The notes: generated from the letters alone by a model not told the origin. A stretch of DNA of 64,000 bases from DATEDA01 sp963789885 (GCA_963789885.1 CAWBNB010000022.1:1-64000), one strand, 5' to 3'. Positions 1-9,331 are shown, counted from the stretch's first letter. Translations and numbers: made by a program.

Positions 1-2
1 GC

Positions 3-365
3 GACCGCGAACGGCTGGCCGAGGCGTTTCATCGCGAACACGAGGCGACTTACGGTTACGCGATGCGCGACGAACGGATCGAGATCGTCTCGCTCAAGCT
101 CCGTGCGCGCGGCGTGCGCGCGTCCACCCCGCCGGCCTGGGACCGCATGGGCCGCGGCAACGCCGTTGCTGGCGAGCGGATCGCGCACTTCGGTCTCGAG
201 CACGGGGCGCTCGCGACGCGGGTGCTCGGGCGCGCCGCGCTCGACGCTCGGGCGCTCGCTGGCCCGCTGGTCATCGAGGAGTACGACTCCGCGACCGTCG
301 TGCCCCCGGGCTGGACCGCCCGCATGGGGGCGCACGGCTTCGTCCACCTGGAGAAGCAGGCATGA
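3..365 (+). CDS. HyuA-type hydantoinase/oxoprolinase, C-terminal end (partial)
   Basis: The reading frame is open from the left edge and ends at a TGA at 363-365, so only about the last 120 residues are visible. The tail has the family pattern of HyuA C-termini: a Phe-His...Tyr-Gly-Tyr stretch, then a beta-rich end with EEYDSATVVPPGW, close to the usual EY(D/N)(S/A)T(T/V)VVPPGW. HyuA is the ATP-binding, actin-like subunit of ATP-dependent lactam/hydantoin hydrolases and of the related acetone/acetophenone carboxylases. Its stop overlaps the start of the next gene (ATGA), so the two are translationally coupled. The substrate cannot be told. Confidence 0.85.
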   Translation, partial: DRERLAEAFHREHEATYGYAMRDERIEIVSLKLRARGVRASTPPAWDRMGRGNAVAGERIAHFGLEHGALATRVLGRAALDARALAGPLVIEEYDSATVVPPGWTARMGAHGFVHLEKQA

Positions 366-2143
366 AGCGCGACGCGACAGTCGTGCCGGGGATCGACCCG
401 GTCACGTTCGAAGTGCTGCGGATGGGCCTCGACACCATCGCTGACGAGATGGCCTACACCATCGTGCGCAGCGCGCGCTCGACGATGATCAAGGACTGCA
501 TGGACTACTCAGCGTCGCTCTGCACCGCGCACGGCGACCTGATCGCGCAGGCGGTGAACATCCCGGTCATGATGTGTTCGACGCCGGATGCGCTCCTGCC
601 GACGATCCGCAAGCTCGGGCCCACGCTCGCGCCCGGCGACTGCATCATCCTGTCGGACCCCTACGAAGGCGGCTCGCACCTTCCGGACATCTTTATGTTC
701 GTCCCGATCTTCTGGGACGGCCGACTGGTGGCGTTCTCGTCCACCTGCGCCCATCACGCCGACGTCGGCGGCATGGTCCCGGGGAGCGGCTCGAGCGACG
801 CGACCGAGATCTTCCAGGAGGGGCTGCGCATCCCGATCGTGAAGCTCTACGAGGGCGGCAAGCCGAACGCCGCACTCTATGAGCTGATCCTCCGCAACGT
901 GCGGTTCCCGTCGATGCTCGAAGGCGACCTCGAGGCGCAGCGCTCGGCCTGTCTGATCGGCGAGCGCGAACTGCACCGCCTGATCGGGCGCTACGGCGTC
1001 GACACGGTGGTCAACGGCATGGCGGCGCTGCTCGACTACTCCGAGCGCATCGTCCGGGAGGAGATCCGCGCGATGCCGGACGGCGTCTACGAGTTCACCG
1101 ACTACGTGGACGAGGACGGGATGGACCCCGATCCGATCCCGATCCGGCTCTCACTCGAGATCCGCGGCGATCGGGTGATCGCGGACTTTTCCCGATCGGC
1201 GCCACAGGTGCGCGGCTCGATCAATTGTTCGCTGTCGGTGACCAAGGCGTCGACGTTCACGGCGATAAAGTGCTTCTGCCGGCAGCCGTTCCCGCCGAAC
1301 TCCGGGTTCTTCCGTCCGATCGAGGTGATCGCACCCGAAGGCACCGTTCTCAACGTCGCGTTTCCCGGTGCGACCTTCATGCGCGGCCTCACGATCTACC
1401 GGATCAACAACGTCCTGTTCGGAGCGCTGGCGCGCGCCATGCCCGAGCGGGCGATCGCTGCGGACGAGGGCGGTACCTCCATCGTCGTGATGGAAGGCCG
1501 CGATGCGGACAGCGAGCGCTTCCTGTACATGGAGACCATCTCCGGCGCGTGGGGCGCGCGCGCGGATGCCGATGGGATCGATTGCGCATCGAATGTGACG
1601 GGGTTGCAGTCGAACACGCCGGTCGAGGTGCTCGAGACCGAATACCCGGTCGCCATGGTCCAGTACGGGTTCGTGCCGGACTCGGGCGGGGCAGGCCGCT
1701 ACCGTGGCGGGCTGTCGCTTGTGCGCGAGTACCGCTATCTCGCCGATCGCGGCACGCTGCAGATGCGTGCGGACCGGGTGCGGTTCGCGCCGTACGGCCT
1801 GTTCGGCGGACGGCCCGGCGGGCGGAGCGGAAACCGCCTCGACCCGTACGGCAAGAACGTCGAGCTTGCCGCCAAGGTGAAGGGCCGCCCGCTCGTCCGT
1901 GGCGAGGTCGTCCGGCACGTGCTCGCCGGCGGGGGAGGTTACGGCTGGCCGTTCGAGCGCGACGTTGCCGCAGTGGTCGAAGACGTGCGCGACGGCAAGG
2001 TGAGCGTGGCAGCAGCCCGGCGCGAGTATGGCGTCGTGCTCGATGCCGCGACGCTGGCGATCGACGAAGCGGAGACGGCGCGTGCGCGTGCGGCGATGCG
2101 CGACGCGGCCGACACCGCTCACCCGCCGCTCTTCACACAATGA
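362..2143 (+). CDS. HyuB-type hydantoinase B/oxoprolinase subunit
   Basis: A 593-residue protein of normal length for the hydantoinase B/oxoprolinase family. Family features seen: DPVTFEVLRMGLDTIADEM at the N-terminus, SDPYEGGSHLPD near residue 100 (the usual NDPY.GG.H.PD), and DSGGAGRYRGG near residue 440. It follows the partial HyuA with a 4-base ATGA overlap, so the two form an A/B pair. HyuB pairs with HyuA in ATP-dependent opening of cyclic amides or in related carboxylases. The next gene also overlaps it by 4 bases. Cytoplasmic; no signal peptide. Confidence 0.9.
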   Translation: MKRDATVVPGIDPVTFEVLRMGLDTIADEMAYTIVRSARSTMIKDCMDYSASLCTAHGDLIAQAVNIPVMMCSTPDALLPTIRKLGPTLAPGDCIILSDPYEGGSHLPDIFMFVPIFWDGRLVAFSSTCAHHADVGGMVPGSGSSDATEIFQEGLRIPIVKLYEGGKPNAALYELILRNVRFPSMLEGDLEAQRSACLIGERELHRLIGRYGVDTVVNGMAALLDYSERIVREEIRAMPDGVYEFTDYVDEDGMDPDPIPIRLSLEIRGDRVIADFSRSAPQVRGSINCSLSVTKASTFTAIKCFCRQPFPPNSGFFRPIEVIAPEGTVLNVAFPGATFMRGLTIYRINNVLFGALARAMPERAIAADEGGTSIVVMEGRDADSERFLYMETISGAWGARADADGIDCASNVTGLQSNTPVEVLETEYPVAMVQYGFVPDSGGAGRYRGGLSLVREYRYLADRGTLQMRADRVRFAPYGLFGGRPGGRSGNRLDPYGKNVELAAKVKGRPLVRGEVVRHVLAGGGGYGWPFERDVAAVVEDVRDGKVSVAAARREYGVVLDAATLAIDEAETARARAAMRDAADTAHPPLFTQ

Positions 2144-2886
2144 GCCGCCTGGACGGCAAGGTCGCGATCGTCACCGGCGGCACGCGCGGGATCGGCCTCG
2201 CTGTCGTGCAGGCCTACCTGCGCGAAGGCGCCCGCGTCGTCTACTCGGGTACCTCCGAGGCAAGCCTCGCGCGCGCGCGCGCCGCGTTGCCGCCGGATGC
2301 CGAGTGCGAGGGCGTAGTCGCGGATCTCCGCGATCCCGCGAGCGGCGCGTTCGTTCTTGAGCGTGCGTCCGCCTGCTTCGGCGGCGTCGACGTGCTGGTG
2401 AACAACGCCGGCACGCTCAGCCGCCGCGACGAATGGGAGACGACGCCCGAGGACTGGGAGCACGTGATGAGCGTGAATCTCCGCGCCGTGTTCTTCCTCT
2501 CGCGCGACGCCGCCCGGGTGATGAAGGGCCGCGGCGGCGGGAGCATCGTGAACGTCGCTTCGGTCGCGGGCCAGATCGGCGGCATCGCCGGCAGTCCTGC
2601 CTATTCGGCGGCGAAGGCGGGTGTGCTCGGCCTCACCAAATCGCTCGCGCGGCGCTTTGCGCCGCTCCGCATCCGTGTCAACGCCATCTCGCCGGCCGAT
2701 ATCGAGACCGACATGACCGCGGGATTCCCGGCGGAGATCCGCGCGCGGCTCATCGGGATAACGCCGCTCGGCAGGTTCGGCGCGGTCGACGAGGTCGTTG
2801 GCGCCGCGGTGTATTTCGCGGCCGACGAGTCAAGCTATGTCACCGGACAGACGCTGGCGATAAACGGCGGCCTGTTCATGTCCTGA
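2140..2886 (+). CDS. SDR-family NAD(P)-dependent oxidoreductase (FabG-like)
   Basis: A 248-residue classical short-chain dehydrogenase. The Rossmann motif TGGTRGIG lies at residues 12-19, NNAG follows the fourth strand, a Ser in VNVASVAG and the catalytic YSAAK come next, and the C-terminus carries VTGQTLAINGG, typical of FabG-like enzymes. The ATG at 2140 overlaps the HyuB stop. It probably oxidises or reduces a hydroxy/keto intermediate of the pathway fed by the surrounding HyuA/HyuB sets. Many SDRs share these features, so the substrate is unknown. Confidence 0.88.
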   Translation: MSRLDGKVAIVTGGTRGIGLAVVQAYLREGARVVYSGTSEASLARARAALPPDAECEGVVADLRDPASGAFVLERASACFGGVDVLVNNAGTLSRRDEWETTPEDWEHVMSVNLRAVFFLSRDAARVMKGRGGGSIVNVASVAGQIGGIAGSPAYSAAKAGVLGLTKSLARRFAPLRIRVNAISPADIETDMTAGFPAEIRARLIGITPLGRFGAVDEVVGAAVYFAADESSYVTGQTLAINGGLFMS

Positions 2887-2913
2887 CCCTCAAGCACGGG
2901 AGAGAACCGGACC

Positions 2914-3348
2914 ATGGCCAAGCTCGAGTTCAAGATGTCCCGGGGCGGCGTGTTCGTCGCCGACATCTTCGTCGAGAAAGTACCGCAGACGTGGAAGCTG
3001 CTGACCGCGTTCCTCCCCCAGACGATCAAGGGCTACAACGCGCGCTGGTCCGGGCGCGAGACGCATACCCCGCTGTCGCTTCCGACCAAGCCGCCGCGCG
3101 AGAACCAGACCTCGCAGATGGGCATCGGCGACGTGCTGTACGGCCGCGAATGGGAAGACCGGGACTACACCGGCTTCGAGGCGATCGGCTGGTTCTACGC
3201 CGCCGAGGTCGTGCGCGACTGGCGCGGGCCGCACGCGGTGAATCACATCGGCCGCATCCAGCCGCAGTACTGGGCGCTGATCGAGGAGGTGGGCCTGCGG
3301 ATCTGGCGCCAGGGCGGCGAAGATTGCACCATGCGGGTGATCGAGTAG
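2914..3348 (+). CDS. DUF3830 family protein (cyclophilin-like fold)
   Basis: A 144-residue soluble protein. The opening with FKMSRGGVFVADIFVEKVPQTW, the NARWSGRETHTPL stretch and the Gly-rich middle around GDVLYG match DUF3830, a family predicted to have a cyclophilin-like barrel and often found beside amidohydrolase and hydantoinase genes. No catalytic residues are established for the family. It starts 27 bases after the SDR, preceded by a GGGAGAG ribosome site, and ends 4 bases before the next HyuA, so it is part of the operon. Family assignment is from memory of motifs, not a search. Confidence 0.65.
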   Translation: MAKLEFKMSRGGVFVADIFVEKVPQTWKLLTAFLPQTIKGYNARWSGRETHTPLSLPTKPPRENQTSQMGIGDVLYGREWEDRDYTGFEAIGWFYAAEVVRDWRGPHAVNHIGRIQPQYWALIEEVGLRIWRQGGEDCTMRVIE

Positions 3349-3352
3349 CGCG

Positions 3353-5425
3353 ATGTACACCGTCGCCGTCGACATCGGCGGAACGTTCACCGACGTCGTC
3401 GCCATCGACGCCGCGAGCGGCCGCCTGGCGATGGGCAAGGCGCTGACGACGCCTGCCGACCTGCAGCGCGGCGTGCTCGACGGCCTCGCCGACGCGGCCG
3501 GCGGGCTCGGACTCGAGCTCGGTGCGCTGCTCACCGGCACGAGCCGGATGGTGCATGCGACGACGCAGTCGTCGAACGCGGTGTTCGCGTTCTCCGGTGC
3601 GAAGACCGCGGTGCTCGCGACACGCGGCTTCGGCGACACGCTCCTCATCATGCGCGCGACCGGCCGCGTCGCCGGCCTCTCGGTATTCGAGCGGCACCAC
3701 TACCGTGCGACCGACAAGCCGCGCCTCCTCGCCGACGAGCGCGACATCTTCGAAATCTCCGAGCGGGTGGATCATGCTGGTCGCGTCGTAGTGCCGCTCG
3801 ACGAAGCCGCGGTCCTCACTGCGGCGCGCGAGATCCACCGGCGCGGATATCAGGCGGTGGCGGTCGCGTACCTCTTCTCGCACCAGAACGCGGCGCACGA
3901 ACGCCGCACTGCCGAGCTCCTCCGCGCGGAGGCGCCGGAGCTCTACGTCTCGATCTCCTCCCACGTCGCGCCGGTGATCGGCGAGTACGAGCGCTCGGCG
4001 ACTGCGCTCTTCAACGCCTATGTCGGACCCGTCGTCGCGGGCTATCTCGCCCGTCTCGAGCGGACGCTGGCGGGCGCCGGCCTCAGGCAGAAACTCCTGA
4101 TCGTCCAGGCGAACGGCGGCGTGACCACGACGGCGCAAGTCGTGCCGATCTTCACGGTGGAGTCGGGCCCAGCTGCCGGGGTGGTGGGGGCGGCACACCT
4201 CGCGCAGACCCTCGGCAGGCCCGACGTGATCGCTACCGACGTCGGCGGCACGACATTCAAGGTCGCGCTGATCCGCGGCGGCGAGTGGGGCTACAGCCGC
4301 GAGACGGTCCTGAACCAGTATCAGTTGCGCCTGCCGATGATCGACGTCGCCTCAATCGGCGCGGGCGGCGGCTCGATCGCCTGGGTCGACGGCCGGCGGC
4401 TGCGTGTCGGCCCGCGCAGCGCCGCGGCCGAACCCGGCCCCGCCTGCTACGGGCTCGGCGGTACCGAACCGACGGTGACGGACGCCGATCTCGTCCTCGG
4501 CTATCTTTCGCCGGACCGCTTCCTCGGCGGCCGGATGGCGCTGCATCCCGAGCGCGCGCGGGAGGCGATCGCCGGGCGAATCGCGGTACCGCTCTTCGAC
4601 GGCGACGTGCTCGCCGCCGCGGCCGGCATCCGGCAGGTCATCGACAGCCAGATGGCGGACCTCATCCGGAAGGTCACGCTCGAACGGGGCTACGACCCGC
4701 GCGACTTCGCGATGATGGCCTACGGCGGCTGCGGGCCGGCGCATGCGGGCTCGTACGGCGCGGACGCCGGCGCGACTGAGATCATCATTCCGTTCTTCGC
4801 CACCGTGCACTCGGCCGTCGGTGCCGCGCTGTCGGACACGCGATTCAGCCTGCGCCATTCGGAGCCCATCGTCCTGCCGGTCGACCCCGCGCGGCTCGAG
4901 GCAATCTACGCCGCAATGGAGCTCGCGGGGGCGCGCGAGCTCGCCGCCGCGGAGGTCCCGCCCGAGCGGCGCGCCTACCGCCGCTGGGTCGAGGCGCGGT
5001 TCCGCCGGCAGGTTCACCACGTCCGGATCGAGGCACCGGCGCGTTTCGACGAGCGCTCGCTCGCCGCGCTCGCGCCCGCGTTCGAGCGCGAGTACGAACG
5101 CCTGTTCGGGCCCGGCTCCGCGCTGACCGACGCCGGGATCGAGCTCGTCAACTACGGCGTCGATGCGATCGGTGCGACCGACAAGCCCACATTCGCTCGC
5201 GCCGCCGCGGGGGCGAGGGCGACCCCGCGCACCGAGCGCAAGGCGTGGTGTGCGCGCCGCAGCGAGATGGTGCCGACGCCGATCTACGACGGTCCGTCGC
5301 TCGCGCCGGGCGTCGAGATCCCGGGTCCGGCGGTGATCGAGCATCCGGGCACCACCATCGTCGCCCTCGCCGGACAACGCGTCCGGATCGACGAGTGGCG
5401 CCACACGCACCTCTTCACGCGGTAG
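3353..5425 (+). CDS. HyuA-type hydantoinase A/oxoprolinase subunit
   Basis: A complete 690-residue HyuA. The N-terminal phosphate-binding loop VDIGGTFTDVV is followed by GTSRMVHATTQSSNAV; the mid-protein actin-like ATPase signature is DVGGTTFKVALI and then GAGGGSIAWVDGRRLRVGP; AYGGCGPAHAG lies near residue 460. These are standard for ATP-dependent N-methylhydantoinase/5-oxoprolinase alpha subunits and the related acetophenone/acetone carboxylase subunits. It is followed 11 bases later by its HyuB partner, giving the operon a second A/B pair. Which reaction, hydrolysis or carboxylation, cannot be settled from sequence alone. Confidence 0.92.
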   Translation: MYTVAVDIGGTFTDVVAIDAASGRLAMGKALTTPADLQRGVLDGLADAAGGLGLELGALLTGTSRMVHATTQSSNAVFAFSGAKTAVLATRGFGDTLLIMRATGRVAGLSVFERHHYRATDKPRLLADERDIFEISERVDHAGRVVVPLDEAAVLTAAREIHRRGYQAVAVAYLFSHQNAAHERRTAELLRAEAPELYVSISSHVAPVIGEYERSATALFNAYVGPVVAGYLARLERTLAGAGLRQKLLIVQANGGVTTTAQVVPIFTVESGPAAGVVGAAHLAQTLGRPDVIATDVGGTTFKVALIRGGEWGYSRETVLNQYQLRLPMIDVASIGAGGGSIAWVDGRRLRVGPRSAAAEPGPACYGLGGTEPTVTDADLVLGYLSPDRFLGGRMALHPERAREAIAGRIAVPLFDGDVLAAAAGIRQVIDSQMADLIRKVTLERGYDPRDFAMMAYGGCGPAHAGSYGADAGATEIIIPFFATVHSAVGAALSDTRFSLRHSEPIVLPVDPARLEAIYAAMELAGARELAAAEVPPERRAYRRWVEARFRRQVHHVRIEAPARFDERSLAALAPAFEREYERLFGPGSALTDAGIELVNYGVDAIGATDKPTFARAAAGARATPRTERKAWCARRSEMVPTPIYDGPSLAPGVEIPGPAVIEHPGTTIVALAGQRVRIDEWRHTHLFTR

Positions 5426-5436
5426 GACCCGGCGAA

Positions 5437-7623
5437 ATGCTCCAGCGCGCGACGGCACCCATCGATCCGGCGACCTTCGAGGTCCTGAACCACCGTCTCC
5501 TCAATATCGTCGAGGAGATGGGCATCCAGTACATGCGCTGCTCGGGATCGAACGTGCTCATCACCGGCAACGACGCCGCGACCGCGATCATGCTGCCCGA
5601 CGGCGCGCTGGTCTCGGTCGGGCCGTACATCGTGACCCAGGGCAACGTTCTGCCGCTGATCGTCGAGAGCACGATGCGGCTTGCGGCCGACGTCGGCTAC
5701 AACGACGGCGACATCTTCATCTGCAACGACCCTTACCTCGGTGCGATTCACGCGCCCGACTTCGCGACCGTGGCGCCGATTTTCCACGCGGGCGAGCTGG
5801 TCGCGTGGATCGGCGCTTCGGGACACCAGCTCGACACCGGCGGGATGGATCCCGGCGGCTTTTCGGTCAAGGCCGTCGACGTGCACCAGGAAGGCCTGCG
5901 CATGCCGCCGGTCAAGCTGGTCGAGGCCGGCCGCGTGCGCGAGGACGTCTACCGCTGGATTATCAACCAGGTGCGTGATCCGCTGGTGGGGCTCGACGTG
6001 CGCGGCCAGATCGCCGCGCTTAACTCCGGTCGCGCGCGGATCGCCGAGCTGATCGAGGCGTGGGGAGTCGACAACGTCAAAGCGGTGATGCGGCGCTCGA
6101 TCGAGCACGCGCGCGACAAGCTCGCGGCGCGCCTGGCTGAGCTGCCCGACGGCGAGTGGCGCGACGTGCAGTACATCGATCACGACGGCCACGCGCCCGA
6201 GATCTATCGCATCGTGTGCACCATGCGGAAGGAGGGGTCCCGACTCGCGTTCGACTTCGCAGGGACGAGCCCGAACGCGCGCGGGCTGATCAACTCCACC
6301 TGGTCCGGGCTACAGGCTGCGGTGCTGTCGTCCGTCTACATCAATCTCTGCTGGGACATCCCGTGGAATCGCGGCGTGCGGGACTGCCTCGAGATCCGCG
6401 CCGAGCCGGGCACGGTCAACAACGCCGCCTATCCCGCGCCGTGCGCGATGGCGACGATTTCCGCGGTGATCGTGACGATCGACGTGACCTGGCGGTGCCT
6501 CGCGCACCTGCTTCTCGGGTCCGATGATTACCGCGGGCAGGCGATGGCGAACTGGTCGGGGACGTCGATGGCGCCGATCTTCGCCGGTACGAGCCAGCAC
6601 GGCTTCCGGTTTGCCGCGACCGAGATGAGCCACTTCGGCGGAGGCGGCGGGGCGCGCGTGGATGCGGACGGCGTCGACACCGCGGGCATCGTGTTCAACA
6701 CCACGCCCAACATGCCGAACATCGAGGACCAGGAGGCCGAGTACCCCGTCCTCTACCTCTTCCGCCGGCATCTGCCGGATTCCGGCGGGCCCGGTGCGTT
6801 CCGCGGCGGACGCTCTGGCGAGCTCGCGTACACCGTGCATGATGCCCCCGACGGAAAACTGGAAGGCCTCTTCGCCGGCACCGGCGCCGAAATGCCGAAC
6901 GCCATCGGCATTGCGGGCGGCTTTCCGGGCGCCGCGATCCGCGTCGCGCGCGTCGTGGAGACCGACCTCGCTGCGCGCGGTGCGCGCGGGGAGGCGCTGC
7001 CGGCCCGGCTCGAGGACGTTCCGGGCAGGCGGGAGATCCTCGAATGCAAGCACGAGCGCTCGCCGATCCTCGCCGGAGAGGTCTGGTATCACAGCTGGCA
7101 GGCGGGCGCCGGCTACGGCGATCCGCTCGAGCGCGAGCCGGCGCGCGTCGCGATGGACGTCGCCCGCGGTGCGGTTTCCGCCGTCGCGGCGCGCTCGATC
7201 TATGGTGTCGCGTTGCACGCCGACGGCAGCGCTGACCCCGACGCGACGGCGCGGGAGCGTTCGGCAATGCGCTCGGCGCGCCTCGCCGACGCCCGGTCTC
7301 CGACGCCCGAGGACGCCGTGCTTGCGTTCGAGGGGAGCGGCACGCATCGCTTCGGCGAGACGCTCGTGCTCGCGCTCGACGACCGGCGCATCGCGTGCAC
7401 ACACTGCGGCGAGCCGCTCGGCACGCCCGGCGAAAACCTGCTGCCGCGGCTGAAGGAGACCGTGCTCCCGTTAACCGCCGCTGGACCGGTCCGGGGCGAG
7501 GACTACCCGCGCGGGCGGTTCGGTCTGCGGATCCTCATGTGTCCCGGATGTGGCGCGGCGATTGACACGCATCTAGCGTTCGCCGGCGCACCGCGCCCAT
7601 CGATGCGGATCGTCTACCGGTGA
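5437..7623 (+). CDS. HyuB-type subunit with a C-terminal CxxC/CxxC extension
   Basis: The start ATG at 5437 follows the HyuA stop by 11 bases; the protein is 728 residues, about 130 longer than the HyuB at 362-2143. Residues 1 to about 590 are hydantoinase B/oxoprolinase (NDPYLGAIHAPD, DSGGPGAFRGG). The extra tail has CTHC at 654-657 and CPGC at 702-705, a four-cysteine pattern that suggests a bound zinc. It recalls the small zinc-binding gamma subunit of acetone carboxylase (AcxC) fused to the beta chain. If so, the complex may be an ATP-dependent carboxylase rather than a hydantoinase. The gamma-like assignment is inference. Confidence 0.85.
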   Translation: MLQRATAPIDPATFEVLNHRLLNIVEEMGIQYMRCSGSNVLITGNDAATAIMLPDGALVSVGPYIVTQGNVLPLIVESTMRLAADVGYNDGDIFICNDPYLGAIHAPDFATVAPIFHAGELVAWIGASGHQLDTGGMDPGGFSVKAVDVHQEGLRMPPVKLVEAGRVREDVYRWIINQVRDPLVGLDVRGQIAALNSGRARIAELIEAWGVDNVKAVMRRSIEHARDKLAARLAELPDGEWRDVQYIDHDGHAPEIYRIVCTMRKEGSRLAFDFAGTSPNARGLINSTWSGLQAAVLSSVYINLCWDIPWNRGVRDCLEIRAEPGTVNNAAYPAPCAMATISAVIVTIDVTWRCLAHLLLGSDDYRGQAMANWSGTSMAPIFAGTSQHGFRFAATEMSHFGGGGGARVDADGVDTAGIVFNTTPNMPNIEDQEAEYPVLYLFRRHLPDSGGPGAFRGGRSGELAYTVHDAPDGKLEGLFAGTGAEMPNAIGIAGGFPGAAIRVARVVETDLAARGARGEALPARLEDVPGRREILECKHERSPILAGEVWYHSWQAGAGYGDPLEREPARVAMDVARGAVSAVAARSIYGVALHADGSADPDATARERSAMRSARLADARSPTPEDAVLAFEGSGTHRFGETLVLALDDRRIACTHCGEPLGTPGENLLPRLKETVLPLTAAGPVRGEDYPRGRFGLRILMCPGCGAAIDTHLAFAGAPRPSMRIVYR

Positions 7624-7655
7624 ACCTCGAGGCAGCCCGAGCCTAGGAGCGCCGC

Positions 7656-8768
7656 ATGGCCAAGCGCGTCGTCGCTAGCGACCGGCTCATGCAGCCGATC
7701 GCTCACTTTTCCCACGGCGTGCGAGTCGGCCCCGTCGTCCACCTCGGTGCGGCGGCCGGCGTGGACCGATCGCGCCGGCTCGCAGGCACGAGCGTCGGGG
7801 TGGGCGACATGACGGCCCAGACCGAGCGGCTGTTCGCGAACCTGCGCATCGCCCTCGAAGCCCTCGGCGGCGCCTGGCAGGACGTCGTGAAGGTCAAAAC
7901 CTACATCGTCGACTGGCGCGACCTGCCGGCGTACGACGCGGTGCTCGCCCGGCAGCTCGGCACGGTCTCCCCGGCCGCCTCGACAGTCGGCACCTGGGGG
8001 TTCCCGCTGCCGCAGATCCTGCTCGAGACGGAACTCGTGGCGTGCCAGGATGCGCGCGAGCGTCGCGCGGATGGGCTCCACTACTGCACAGCCGGGGGAC
8101 TGGACGGTCCTGGAACGGCTACGGTGCCGGGCGGCGCGCGGGTCCAGGCAGAGCGCGCCCTGCGCAGCCTCGGCGCGTCGCTCGATCGGGCGAATCTCCG
8201 GCTCCAGGACGTGGCGATGCTGAACGTGTCGCTCGCCGACATTCGTGCCCTTGCCGCGTTCGACGAAACGTACGCGAAGTTCTTCCGGCCCCCGTACCCC
8301 GCTCGCTGCGTCGTCGGGGCTCCGCTCGCCCGACCGGGCGAGCTTGTCGCGCTGGAATCGATCGCCGCGAGCGGCCCCGTGCCGGTGGAGCCGAACAGCG
8401 TCGCGCCGCCGGCGTTCGCCTCGCCGGCCATGTGCGCGGGAGACTGGCTCTTCGCGAGCGCGCGAACCGGCAGCGAGGGGGAGAGCGCCGAGGGCCAGAC
8501 GCAGCGCGCCTGGGAGTGCCTCGCCGCGACGCTCGAAGCCGCAGGCATGGGGCTCGAGGACGTGGTGCGCACCAACAATATCCTGACCGACTGGCGGCTT
8601 TACGCCGGATTCAATGCCGGCTACGGCCGCTTCGTGACGCGGCCGTACCCGCCGCGGGCGACGGTGCATGCAGCGCTCGCCGACCCCCGCGCATGCATCC
8701 AGATCGAGGCCGTCGCGCACCGCCGGGGGCGCGATGCGACGGTGCTAGAGGCCGCGCCACAGGCCTAG
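7656..8768 (+). CDS. Triple RidA (YjgF/YER057c/UK114) domain protein
   Basis: This 370-residue protein reads as three tandem RidA-like domains (about 1-130, 131-248, 250-362), where ordinary RidA proteins have one domain of about 130 residues and form trimers. Domains 2 and 3 keep the RidA substrate-binding arginine (PYPARCVV and PYPPRATV) and the later Glu (LVALES, IQIEAV). Domain 1 has SPAASTVG, so it lacks the arginine. RidA enzymes hydrolyse reactive enamines/imines, which would fit a pathway opening cyclic amides. It sits 32 bases after the second HyuB, in the same operon as the TRAP genes. Confidence 0.85.
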   Translation: MAKRVVASDRLMQPIAHFSHGVRVGPVVHLGAAAGVDRSRRLAGTSVGVGDMTAQTERLFANLRIALEALGGAWQDVVKVKTYIVDWRDLPAYDAVLARQLGTVSPAASTVGTWGFPLPQILLETELVACQDARERRADGLHYCTAGGLDGPGTATVPGGARVQAERALRSLGASLDRANLRLQDVAMLNVSLADIRALAAFDETYAKFFRPPYPARCVVGAPLARPGELVALESIAASGPVPVEPNSVAPPAFASPAMCAGDWLFASARTGSEGESAEGQTQRAWECLAATLEAAGMGLEDVVRTNNILTDWRLYAGFNAGYGRFVTRPYPPRATVHAALADPRACIQIEAVAHRRGRDATVLEAAPQA

Positions 8769-8785
8769 ACGCGCGCGCCGAGCCG

Positions 8786-9331
8786 ATGTCTTCCGCACCC
8801 GTACCACGTCGTTCAGCCGCATCGGCGGCGTGGCTCGCAGCGAACCTCCTCGAGTTCGCCGCCGCGGCGATGCTGGTCGCGATCTGTGCGATCGTGTTCT
8901 GCGGCGTCTTTTTCCGCTACTTCCTGCACATCGGCCTCGGCTGGACCGAGGAGCTCGCGCGCTATCTGCAGATCTGGATGACCTTCGTGGGGGCCACCGT
9001 CGCGGTCAAGCGCTGGGCGCACTTCCAGCTCACGATCGTCGACCAGGTGATCCCCGCGGCGCTGCGGCGCTTCACGCGCGTCTTCGCGATCGTGGTGGTA
9101 ATGACGCTGGCCGCGATCATGATCAACCACGGCATCTACATCACGCGCGTCACCTGGAAGCAGACTTCGCCCGTACTCGGCTGGCCGATCGGGTACCTCT
9201 ACCTCATGGCCCCGGTGAGCGGGGTGCTGATGGAGTGGTTCGCCCTGCGACACCTCGTGCGCGTGCTGCGCGGGGAGCCCGACAAGCCCGCCGGCGGCGC
9301 GCACGGCGCGGCGGCTACCGTCCCGCACTGA
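8786..9331 (+). CDS. TRAP transporter small permease (DctQ type)
   Basis: A 181-residue inner-membrane protein with four predicted hydrophobic helices (about 18-40, 55-75, 90-112, 130-155). The RYFLHIGLGWTEELARYLQIW stretch after helix 1 (split here as RYFLHIGLGW and TEELARYLQIW) is the DctQ hallmark. The ATG at 8786 was chosen because it begins the family-type N-terminus, 17 bases after the RidA stop. It works with the large permease next to it and the binding protein two genes on, importing an organic acid with a sodium gradient. Confidence 0.9.
   Translation: MSSAPVPRRSAASAAWLAANLLEFAAAAMLVAICAIVFCGVFFRYFLHIGLGWTEELARYLQIWMTFVGATVAVKRWAHFQLTIVDQVIPAALRRFTRVFAIVVVMTLAAIMINHGIYITRVTWKQTSPVLGWPIGYLYLMAPVSGVLMEWFALRHLVRVLRGEPDKPAGGAHGAAATVPH

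Noticed and set aside
1151..2140. Long frames on the minus strand opposite HyuB, HyuA and other genes
   Set aside because: They mirror conserved genes in GC-rich DNA, have no ribosome sites and Arg/Ala-rich composition without motifs.
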